Assembly: GCA_026389975.1 (NCBI GenBank) | Contig: JAPLGV010000473.1 | Coordinates: 1-10,506 of the forward strand | Reading direction: 5' to 3' | DNA: 10,506 nt | Source: Chloroflexota bacterium | GTDB taxonomy: Bacteria > Chloroflexota > Anaerolineae > Anaerolineales > Villigracilaceae | Part shown: in pieces, positions 5,335 to 10,506 of the stretch | Numbering within the stretch: the stretch's first letter is position 1 | Layout of the letters: each line of letters begins with the position of its first letter | Program-made: the position numbers and the translations under genes | Notes under the pieces: model-generated | Seen by the model: the letters and a program-made list of their open reading frames with translations, nothing else | Databases searched by the model: none | Told to the model about the DNA's origin: nothing

Positions 5335-6170
5335 AAATTCTCCTGTAAAAATTCTTGTATCGCCTGGTAAACCTCGTTCGGGTGTTCGAGCGGGACAAGG
5401 TGGGAGGCTTGTGGTATGGTCACAACCTGGGCCGCAGGGACTTTCCGCAGCACGCGGCGCGCGGTGGAAGCCCAGAAAGTATCCGTTTCTGCTCCGCGAA
5501 TAATCAGAAGCGGGATGTTCAGGCCGGGCAGGCCGCGCCAGATGTCCATGTCGCGCCACACGCTGGTAACGTAAATGCGCATTTCCCAATCGGCACTGTA
5601 GCATAACTTATATCCGTGCTCTCCGGGGCAGGCAATCCCCTCAACGTAGGCGCGCAGTGCTGGGTCATCCATATACCTGAAAACCGGTTTACGCCGGTAA
5701 CCTTTGAACAGCCTGTCCAGATTGTCAAACTGGTGGCGGCGCTCCTTGGCTGCCCGGACAAGGGGGTGCAAATGGTAGCCCAATCCCAAGGCGCGGATAA
5801 CTTGCCAGGAGTGGATGATGTATGGTGGGAAAAGCACCGGGTCAATCAAGACCAGCGCCCGAAAGCGTTCCGGCTGGCGCAGCGCAGCCCGCAGAGTGAC
5901 GATCCCTCCGAGCGAGTGGCCGACGCCGATCAAGGCTCCGGTTTGATGCTCGTCCAGAAAGCGCAGGAAGTCATCTGTCAGCGGATGCCAGTCCGCAATT
6001 TCTTCCGGCCTGGAATCCGGCCAGAGCGGGCGCTGGCGCATGGAAAAAACATGATAATGTTCGGACAGTTTGGTGATCAGGGGACGGTAACATTCCGGCG
6101 GATAGCCGTTGGCGTGGAGGAAGAACAGCGGCAAGCCGGAATCACCGAGGGTAAAGTAAGGTATGCTCAT
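5331..6170 (-). CDS. Alpha/beta-fold hydrolase
   Basis: The 279-residue enzyme has the classic alpha/beta hydrolase layout. HANGYP (19-24) forms the oxyanion-hole strand, GHSLGG (84-89) is the nucleophile elbow with S86, RGAETD (225-230) holds the probable acid D230, and ASHLVP (255-260) holds the catalytic H257. A cap of about residues 112-210 is rich in Arg, His and aromatics. No signal peptide is seen, so it is probably cytoplasmic. Likely substrates are esters, thioesters or C-C cleavage products; the sequence alone does not decide. It lies between the two CoA-transferase subunit genes: 13 nt after alpha and overlapping the start of beta by 4 nt. This position implies coordinated expression and suggests that it acts on the same acyl compound, before or after CoA removal. 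The ATG at 6170 has a weak GGACAGG upstream. Confidence 0.9.
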   Translation of the reverse strand: MSIPYFTLGDSGLPLFFLHANGYPPECYRPLITKLSEHYHVFSMRQRPLWPDSRPEEIADWHPLTDDFLRFLDEHQTGALIGVGHSLGGIVTLRAALRQPERFRALVLIDPVLFPPYIIHSWQVIRALGLGYHLHPLVRAAKERRHQFDNLDRLFKGYRRKPVFRYMDDPALRAYVEGIACPGEHGYKLCYSADWEMRIYVTSVWRDMDIWRGLPGLNIPLLIIRGAETDTFWASTARRVLRKVPAAQVVTIPQASHLVPLEHPNEVYQAIQEFLQENL

Positions 6171-6183
6171 TGATACCTGTCCA

Positions 6184-7086
6184 CTAATAACTTCCGTAAT
6201 TGATCTTCTCGCTATAGCGTGCCTTGACCTTCAAGCGTTTATGTGTTTCCGCGCCGAGTTTCTGCCAGTATTCGAGGCGGTCTTTCACGCCATACACCCA
6301 TTCATCCAGATATGCCTTGACCGTTTCGGCGTTCTCGCTGATCTTGTCCCACTTCAGATAGAAATCATTATCGCGGTCGTAATAGCCCTGGGCATAGGAC
6401 GGGTGTGCCGCGCCGGGGACATGGCACACCGCGCAGACGATAAAGCCGGGGATAAGCGTCCGGTTCGGGTCGGACCGGATGACTGCTTCATCCACGATTT
6501 CTTCCGCTGTCAGGATAACGCGTTTCGATGCGAAGGCCACTTCCTTCTGCTCACCGACGATACCCCACAGATGGGCGTTCCCATCCTTGTCCGCGCGCTG
6601 GACGTGGACGATGGCAACGTCCGGGTTCAGCGCCGGGACGGTGATCACTTCGCGGCCCGAATAAGGATCAGTGACGCGTTTGATCAACGGGTTGGCGCGT
6701 TCTAAATCCACCGCGCCGGTCTGGTTCATGGGCATGAACGGGAGACCGGCGGCCCCGGCCTGCAGGCGCGAGATCATGCCAAAGTGGGAGTATTCTTCCC
6801 ATTCCAGCCGGCCGGCTTCGAGTTCGGCACGAACAATGCGCAGGGAGCCGACGCCGGGGTTACCCATGTAAGAGAAGATGACCTTGCGGGCGCACCCGGC
6901 AGCCACCATCTGGTCGTAGATCAGGTCCGGGGTGGCGCGGGCAAGTGTCAGGTCCCGCCTGCGCTGGCGGATGATCTCGTGCCCGGCGGCAAAGGGGATC
7001 AGGTGGGTAAACCCGGCTGCGTAGACAGTGTCCCCGTTGTGGACGAATTGGGAAACGGCTTCGGAAAGCGGGATGAGTTTGGTCAT
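6184..7086 (-). CDS. CoA-transferase family alpha subunit (GctA/IpdA-like)
   Basis: The 300-residue product is the alpha partner of the gene at 5334-4564. Recognisable parts are the N-terminal SEAVSQFVHNGDTVYAAGF (8-26), the glycine-rich FSYMGNPGVGSL (71-82), EEYSHFGMISRLQAGAAGLPFMP (97-119), PALNPDVAIVHVQRADKDGNAHLWG, and a long C-terminal extension with YAQGYYDRDNDFYLKWD. This resembles the glutaconate CoA-transferase A / IpdA branch rather than short 3-oxoacid CoA-transferase A subunits. Family members transfer CoA between acids or, in IpdAB, open a ring of a steroid-derived CoA ester by hydrolysis. No other steroid-degradation genes are visible in the window, so that role is not claimed. 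The ATG at 7086 lacks a strong ribosome-binding site. The gene follows a small membrane-protein gene by 30 nt. Confidence 0.9.
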   Translation of the reverse strand: MTKLIPLSEAVSQFVHNGDTVYAAGFTHLIPFAAGHEIIRQRRRDLTLARATPDLIYDQMVAAGCARKVIFSYMGNPGVGSLRIVRAELEAGRLEWEEYSHFGMISRLQAGAAGLPFMPMNQTGAVDLERANPLIKRVTDPYSGREVITVPALNPDVAIVHVQRADKDGNAHLWGIVGEQKEVAFASKRVILTAEEIVDEAVIRSDPNRTLIPGFIVCAVCHVPGAAHPSYAQGYYDRDNDFYLKWDKISENAETVKAYLDEWVYGVKDRLEYWQKLGAETHKRLKVKARYSEKINYGSY

Positions 7087-7116
7087 TTTTTCTGGGCTTT
7101 CTTTGTTTGTTTTTCT

Positions 7117-7344
7117 TCACGGCGTTGGCGGGAGCGCTGGCTTGCGTTGCGGATGCCAGAGAACCGCGTGGGTTCCGGGCGCGGCGCGGCGGAACACGTA
7201 TCCGAGAAACAGGGCAGCTGCCGTGAGAAGGAGATAGAGGATGCTGAGTTCCCTGGCAAATACTGACCCGATAAAGAGGATGAGAAGTCCGCATCCAACC
7301 AGGATAAAAAACGTTCCAATCCGGGAGAGAAAGTTATTGTCCAT
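7117..7344 (-). CDS. Small membrane protein with two predicted helices
   Basis: The 75-residue product has two hydrophobic stretches, about residues 10-30 (GTFFILVGCGLLILFIGSVFA begins near residue 10) and 33-50 (LSILYLLLTAAALFLGYVF). They are separated by a short RE turn and followed by a basic, proline-rich tail (FRRAAPGTH, HPQRKPALPPTP). Both ends probably face the cytoplasm. I do not recognise the family. The ATG at 7344 is preceded by TATAAT at 8 nt and no Shine-Dalgarno, as for rarA. It is the first gene of the minus-strand operon that continues with the CoA-transferase alpha subunit 30 nt later. Hydrophobicity pattern and placement support a real gene; an overlapping frame from 7370 gives a less protein-like product. 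Confidence 0.7.
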   Translation of the reverse strand: MDNNFLSRIGTFFILVGCGLLILFIGSVFARELSILYLLLTAAALFLGYVFRRAAPGTHAVLWHPQRKPALPPTP

Positions 7345-7352
7345 ACCCGCAT

Positions 7353-7358
7353 ATTATA
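7353..7358 (-). promoter_or_regulatory. -10 box for the CoA-transferase operon, suggesting leaderless start
   Basis: Minus-strand TATAAT lies 8 nt before the ATG of the 75-residue membrane protein. This places the expected transcription start at the start codon. No consensus -35 is visible at 16-18 nt. Confidence 0.5.
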
Positions 7359-7430
7359 GATGATTCTCACCCGGAAGTGGTATAGAATAGGAAGGCCTGC
7401 ATGAGAAAAGAGGAAGGATGTCTCTTTCCT

Positions 7431-7460
7431 TTGCCGGGTACGGTCATTAAACTATATAAT
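7431..7460 (+). promoter_or_regulatory. Promoter of the polyferredoxin-AOR-MoaD operon
   Basis: TTGCCG (7431-7436) and a perfect TATAAT (7455-7460) are 18 nt apart. Transcription would start near 7467, giving a leader of about 23 nt that includes GAAAGGAG before the ATG at 7490. The region shares a 145-nt divergent spacer with the minus-strand operon promoter. A short AAAGAG/CTCTTT inverted repeat just upstream (about 7406-7426) could be an operator, but this is speculative. Confidence 0.55.
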
Positions 7461-7489
7461 TAGAATGACTACATCGAAAGGAGTTGCTT

Positions 7490-7897
7490 ATGCGGCTGTA
7501 CGTGGATAATTCCAAGTGCTCTGGATGCAATGCCTGCCGGGTGGCGTGCTCGCTCAACCTTTTTAGCGAGAACAACCCCAAAAAATCGGCGTTGGTCATC
7601 GAACCCCAATTCCCCGCACCGGGCGTGTATAACGTGAAGGTATGTACACAGTGCGGCGACTGCGCGGCGGTCTGCCCGACCGAGGCCATCAAGCAGGACG
7701 GGCAAGGCGCGTATTACGTGGACTTTGCCGAATGCAACCTGTGCGAAGCCTGCGTCCCGGAGTGCCCGGAGGAGGTGATGTTCGTCCGCTCGAAACTGGC
7801 AGACACGGCCTGGAAATGTAACCTGTGCGGTGATTGTGTAGCCGTGTGCGGCACCAGCGCGCTCTGGATTGCCGAAATAGAAGCGGTGGCGGCATAA
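7490..7897 (+). CDS. Polyferredoxin with four [4Fe-4S] motifs, AOR electron-transfer subunit (AorA-like)
   Basis: The 135-residue protein carries four CxxCxxCxxxC motifs: C10/13/16/20, C52/55/58/62, C82/85/88/92 and C110/113/116/120. These 16 cysteines can bind four [4Fe-4S] clusters. Placement directly before an aldehyde:ferredoxin oxidoreductase gene matches the small iron-sulfur subunit of bacterial AORs such as Aromatoleum AorA, which relays electrons from the tungsten subunit. I chose the ATG at 7490 over the TTG at 7484 because GAAAGGAG (7476-7483) ends 6 nt before the ATG and would touch the TTG. The following gene's AAGGAGG overlaps this gene's stop codon, so the two are one transcript. 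No AorC-like flavoprotein gene is in the window, so the final electron acceptor (ferredoxin, NAD or another carrier) is unknown. Confidence 0.9.
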   Translation: MRLYVDNSKCSGCNACRVACSLNLFSENNPKKSALVIEPQFPAPGVYNVKVCTQCGDCAAVCPTEAIKQDGQGAYYVDFAECNLCEACVPECPEEVMFVRSKLADTAWKCNLCGDCVAVCGTSALWIAEIEAVAA

Positions 7898-7907
7898 GGA
7901 GGCGGAC

Positions 7908-9731
7908 ATGAATGGCTATGGTGGAAGAATTCTGCGTGTTAATCTGACGAACGGCACGGTTACAAAAGAACCGACCTCTCCGGATGTGGCACGTAATTTC
8001 ATCGGCGGGCGCGGTTTCGGGATATATTTCCTGCTCAAGGAAGTCCCGAAGGGCGCCGACCCGCTGGGCCCGGAAAATAAACTTATCATCTCCAGCGGGC
8101 CGATCTCAGGCATGATGATCCCCGGCGGAGGCAAATGCGACTGGACCACGAAAGCCCCGCTAACCGGAGGGTATGCCAGCGCCTCGATGGGCGGTCACTT
8201 CACGGCGGAGATGCGTTATGCCGGGCTGGACAGCATCATCTTGGAAGGCATCAGCCCGAAGCCGGTTTATCTTTTCATTGACGACGACAAGATCGAACTG
8301 CGCGACGCCTCTGACCTATGGGGCAAAGCCACATTCACCGTCGAGAAACAGTTCAAGGAAAAACTCGGCGAAGAGTTCCAGGTGGCGGTCATCGGCGTCG
8401 GCGGCGAGAACCTGGTCCCTTATGCCTGCATCAACCACGATTATGGCCGTCAGGCCGGACGCGGCGGCGTGGGCGCGGTGATGGGTTCCAAGAAGGTCAA
8501 GGCAATTGTCGTCCACGGGACGAAGTCCATCCCGGTGGCAGACATGGATGCCTACCGCAAGGCCGGCATGGCGCTCTACAAGGCCTGTAAGGACTCCGAG
8601 GGCTTGAAGGACTGGACGCGCTACGGCACAACTATCGTCGTCTCCTGGTGCGACGAGGTCGGCGCGCTGCCTACCCGCAACTTCAGCGCTGGTTCCTTCG
8701 AAGACGGGAAGAATCTCTACGGCCCGGTGATGCGTGAGAAGATTGTCATCACCGACAAGGGCTGCTTCGGCTGCCCTTCGCCGTGCGGGAAGTACAGCCG
8801 CAACAAGAAATACAACAGTTACGTTGAAGGCCCGGAATACGAGACCATCGGCATGATGGGTTCCAACCTGGGGATTGACGACATCGAGGCGGTGGCGCAG
8901 GCCAACCTGCTGTGCGACGATCTTGGCATTGACACCATCAGCGCCGGCAACGCCATCGGCTGGGCGATGGAATGCTACGAAAAGGGTATCTTCACCAAGA
9001 AGGACACCGATGGGCTGGACCTTAAGTTCGGCAACGTGGAAGCGACGTTTACGCTCATTGAGAAAATTGCCCGCCGTGAAGGTTTTGGTGCATTGCTTTC
9101 AGAGGGCGTGAAACGCGCCTCTAAGAAGGTGGGCAAGGGCAGCGAGAAGTTTGCCATCCAGGTCAAGGGCATGGAGCAGTCTGCTTATGCCACCCACAAC
9201 GCCACAGCCATGCTCCTGGCTTACATGACCTGCGACGTGGGCGCGCACCACAATCGCGCGTGGGCCATCACCTACGACTTGCAGGTTGGCCGCGAGAAGG
9301 TTGTCCCTGAAAAGGTGGCGCGTGTCATCTGGCTGCAGAACTTCCGCCCGATGTTCGATGTGCTGGGCGGCTGCCGCCTGCAGTGGGTGGAACTGGGCAT
9401 TGACCGCGACCTGTACGTCCCGGCGCTGGAGGCCATCACCGGCATCCAGCGTTCCTGGGAAGACCTGGACAAGGTCGGCGAGCGCATCTGGAACCTGACC
9501 CGCCTCTTCTGGGCGCGCGAAAACGAAGGCTTTGGCCGCGCCTGGGACATGCCTTCCCCGCGCTTCTACGAGGAAGCCCCCAAGAGCGGCGCCACCAAAG
9601 GCCAGATCACCAAACTCGAAGACATCAACCGCCTGCTGGACATGTACTACGAGCAGCGCGGCTGGACCTCGGACGGGCTGCCGAAACCCGAGACGATCGA
9701 AAGCCTCGGCCTGAAAGCGGTGGTCGCCTGA
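7908..9731 (+). CDS. aor: Aldehyde:ferredoxin oxidoreductase, tungsten/molybdenum catalytic subunit
   Basis: The complete 607-residue protein matches the usual 600-630 residues of the AOR family. The enzyme interconverts aldehydes and carboxylic acids using a bis-pyranopterin W or Mo cofactor and one [4Fe-4S] cluster. N-terminal domain: GGRILRVNLTNG (5-16), GGRGFG (33-38), TTKAPLTGGYASASMGGHF (80-98), and GRQAGRGGVGAVMGSKKVKAI (180-200). Cluster ligands are CFGCPSPC (C286, C289, C293) and C489 within DVLGGC (484-489), which fits the DxxGxC pterin/cluster motif. EGPEYET (307-313) and GAHHNR (445-450) match regions holding the catalytic Glu and His in the Pyrococcus enzyme. There is no signal peptide, so it is cytoplasmic. 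The start ATG at 7908 has AAGGAGG. It lies between the polyferredoxin and MoaD-like genes with 10 nt and 1 nt gaps. The substrate branch cannot be assigned without phylogeny. Confidence 0.97.
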   Translation: MNGYGGRILRVNLTNGTVTKEPTSPDVARNFIGGRGFGIYFLLKEVPKGADPLGPENKLIISSGPISGMMIPGGGKCDWTTKAPLTGGYASASMGGHFTAEMRYAGLDSIILEGISPKPVYLFIDDDKIELRDASDLWGKATFTVEKQFKEKLGEEFQVAVIGVGGENLVPYACINHDYGRQAGRGGVGAVMGSKKVKAIVVHGTKSIPVADMDAYRKAGMALYKACKDSEGLKDWTRYGTTIVVSWCDEVGALPTRNFSAGSFEDGKNLYGPVMREKIVITDKGCFGCPSPCGKYSRNKKYNSYVEGPEYETIGMMGSNLGIDDIEAVAQANLLCDDLGIDTISAGNAIGWAMECYEKGIFTKKDTDGLDLKFGNVEATFTLIEKIARREGFGALLSEGVKRASKKVGKGSEKFAIQVKGMEQSAYATHNATAMLLAYMTCDVGAHHNRAWAITYDLQVGREKVVPEKVARVIWLQNFRPMFDVLGGCRLQWVELGIDRDLYVPALEAITGIQRSWEDLDKVGERIWNLTRLFWARENEGFGRAWDMPSPRFYEEAPKSGATKGQITKLEDINRLLDMYYEQRGWTSDGLPKPETIESLGLKAVVA

Positions 9732-9732
9732 A

Positions 9733-9957
9733 ATGCCTGCAACTCTTCGCCCCAGCGGGTCACTGCGTGATGTGGTCGGCGGACAGGCCGAAGTCCAGGT
9801 GGAAGCCGGACGAACTGTCCGCGAGACGCTTGCCGCCCTCGGCATTGTGCCGGAGGTGGTCGCGCTGGTGGTGGTCAACGAGGAGCAGCGATCGAAGGAC
9901 TACGTGATACAAGAGGGGGATGTCATCCGGGTGCTGGCGGTCATCGGCGGCGGATAA
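9733..9957 (+). CDS. MoaD/ThiS-family sulfur carrier protein
   Basis: The 74-residue ubiquitin-like protein has a GRTVRETLAALGI helix (26-38), a VVNEE turn, an IQEGDVIRVLAVIGGG ending, and a C-terminal Gly-Gly as required for adenylation and thiocarboxylate formation. MoaD proteins supply sulfur for the dithiolene of molybdopterin; dedicated copies next to AOR genes are common and probably serve the tungsten cofactor. One extra Gly gives a triple-Gly tail, still compatible with the family. The gene starts 1 nt after the AOR stop without a clear Shine-Dalgarno, so its translation is probably coupled to AOR. No MoaE, MoeB or MoeA gene is in the window. A strong terminator follows 7 nt after the stop. 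Confidence 0.9.
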   Translation: MPATLRPSGSLRDVVGGQAEVQVEAGRTVRETLAALGIVPEVVALVVVNEEQRSKDYVIQEGDVIRVLAVIGGG

Positions 9958-9964
9958 AGACAAC

Positions 9965-10004
9965 TTCGGGCGGCAGTCACACTGCCGCCCGAACCAGTTT
10001 TTTT
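9965..10004 (+). terminator. Strong intrinsic terminator of the AOR operon
   Basis: A perfect 13-bp stem (9965-9977 with 9981-9993) around a 3-nt CAC loop is followed four bases later by seven T (9998-10004). It directly follows the MoaD stop. Confidence 0.92.
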
Positions 10005-10153
10005 GTAGGGTGGGCTTGCAGCCCGCCGCAAATTTTGTAGAGTCGGCTCCCATGCCGCCGAAAGACGGGCGTGTCCCCTTCGGGGATACCCTGCAGGTAC
10101 GATGCCCCCTACGGGGATGTTATGCTTCGTGAGGAGCACGTCCCCACAAATTT
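10005..10153. repeat. Noncoding spacer with several short GC-rich hairpins, probably dispersed repeat material
   Basis: The spacer between the AOR operon terminator and the convergent aldehyde dehydrogenase holds GGTGGGCT/AGCCCGCC (10011-10028, one mismatch) and GTCCCC-TTCG-GGGGAT-type hairpins. Two similar short units occur close together, CCCCTTCGGGGATA (10076-10089) and CCCCCTACGGGGATG (10105-10119). A wider 8-bp pair, GGTACGAT (10096-10103) and ATCGTACC (10156-10163), encloses the second unit and the dehydrogenase stop codon. Such units resemble dispersed intergenic repeats seen in Chloroflexota genomes, from memory. They may also terminate the dehydrogenase transcript. No gene is seen. 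Confidence 0.45.
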
Positions 10154-10506
10154 CTATCGTACCGTCGTCTGGATCTGTTCGTGCATGTACAGTGGCAGAT
10201 AGTAACGTCCGCCGGAGTTCTTGCCGCTGGAGCCGGAAGCCTTCCAGCCGCCAAAGGGCTGGAAGCCCGGCCAGGCGCCGGTCGTTGCGCCCTGTGGACG
10301 GTTGGCATACACCACGCCTGACTCGATATGGTCGAAAAACCACGCGGTTTCCTCTTCACTGCCATAGAATCCGGCGGTCAGGCCGTAATTCACTTCGTTG
10401 GCATGCTGCATAGCTTCTTCGAGGTTCTTGACTTTGCCGATGGTTGTAATTGGCATGAACATTTCGTGTTTCCACAGGCGATGCTGGAGTGGCAGGTCAA
10501 CTACCA
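10154..10506 (-). CDS. Aldehyde dehydrogenase family, C-terminal part (P5C dehydrogenase-like), cut by window edge
   Basis: The frame is open to position 10506, giving about 116 C-terminal residues. Visible ALDH features are EMFMPITTIGKVKNLEEA, matching the EEIFGPV-type stretch that lies after the catalytic Cys, then EVNYGLTAGFYG, SGVVYANRPQGATTGAWPG and FQPFGGWKASGSSGKNSGG. The VYANR and QPFGGWKASG blocks are the family's C-terminal signature. The variant resembles L-glutamate gamma-semialdehyde (1-pyrroline-5-carboxylate) dehydrogenases, the last step of proline degradation to glutamate, using NAD(P). The catalytic Cys and Glu lie beyond the edge, so the subfamily is a guess. The gene runs convergent to the AOR operon; both oxidise aldehydes, but no shared regulation is visible. 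Confidence 0.85.
   Translation of the reverse strand, partial: VVDLPLQHRLWKHEMFMPITTIGKVKNLEEAMQHANEVNYGLTAGFYGSEEETAWFFDHIESGVVYANRPQGATTGAWPGFQPFGGWKASGSSGKNSGGRYYLPLYMHEQIQTTVR

Noticed and set aside
5335..5604. N-terminal extension of the CoA-transferase beta subunit to 346 residues
   Set aside because: The extra 90 residues are low-complexity Pro/Arg-rich sequence read in a shadow frame of the hydrolase gene. The ATG at 5334 has a good ribosome-binding site and starts the conserved domain.
7083..7370. Overlapping 95-codon minus-strand frame in the operon leader region
   Set aside because: Its product lacks any domain or membrane pattern, whereas the alternative 75-codon frame encodes two clean hydrophobic helices.
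7484..7489. TTG start two codons upstream of the polyferredoxin ATG
   Set aside because: The Shine-Dalgarno GAAAGGAG ends directly before it, leaving no spacing; the ATG at 7490 has the normal 6 nt.
9099..9878. 259-codon minus-strand frame
   Set aside because: It is antisense to the AOR and MoaD genes, which are secure by motif and spacing.

Overview
The window looks like chromosomal DNA of an anaerobic or facultative bacterium. The best guess is an Anaerolineae-type member of the Chloroflexota. This is an inference from GC-rich coding DNA, the gene mix (tungsten/molybdenum aldehyde:ferredoxin oxidoreductase, DUF362 iron-sulfur protein, IpdA/GctA-like CoA-transferase) and short GC-rich hairpins in the spacers. 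There is no rRNA or tRNA to settle it. Ten protein genes are supported, one cut by the right edge, plus a gene remnant and a possible 24-codon small gene.

Layout, left to right. (1) 1-226 is one huge, nearly perfect inverted repeat whose two arms each contain three smaller palindromes. (2) On the minus strand, a DUF362 protein with one ferredoxin-type cluster (2860-1697) is followed by the replication-repair ATPase rarA (1639-233). (3) 2884-3132 on the plus strand is a C-terminal remnant of an L-2-amino-thiazoline-4-carboxylate hydrolase-family gene. It is followed by a spacer with a hairpin and a possible 24-residue peptide gene on the minus strand. (4) A long minus-strand series runs from about 7344 down to 3311: a small two-helix membrane protein, CoA-transferase alpha subunit, alpha/beta hydrolase, CoA-transferase beta subunit, a four-helix-bundle gene flanked by short inverted repeats that looks inserted, and a HAD hydrolase. 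(5) Divergent from it, on the plus strand, a tight three-gene operon encodes a polyferredoxin with four cluster motifs, a complete aldehyde:ferredoxin oxidoreductase and a MoaD/ThiS-like protein, and ends in a strong intrinsic terminator (9965-10004). (6) After about 150 nt of hairpin-rich noncoding DNA, the convergent C-terminal part of an NAD(P)-type aldehyde dehydrogenase runs off the right edge.

Working together: the polyferredoxin and AOR probably form an electron-transferring complex that oxidises aldehydes to acids (or reduces acids to aldehydes), with the MoaD-like protein serving sulfur transfer for the metal-pterin cofactor. The divergent CoA-transferase/hydrolase operon handles acyl-CoA thioesters. 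A shared 145-nt promoter region suggests, but does not prove, co-regulation of aldehyde/acid and acyl-CoA conversion. The most unusual items are the nested 226-nt palindrome, the inverted-repeat-flanked four-helix-bundle cassette, the CoA-transferase subunit genes split by a hydrolase gene, and two -10 boxes placed so close to start codons that leaderless mRNAs are likely.
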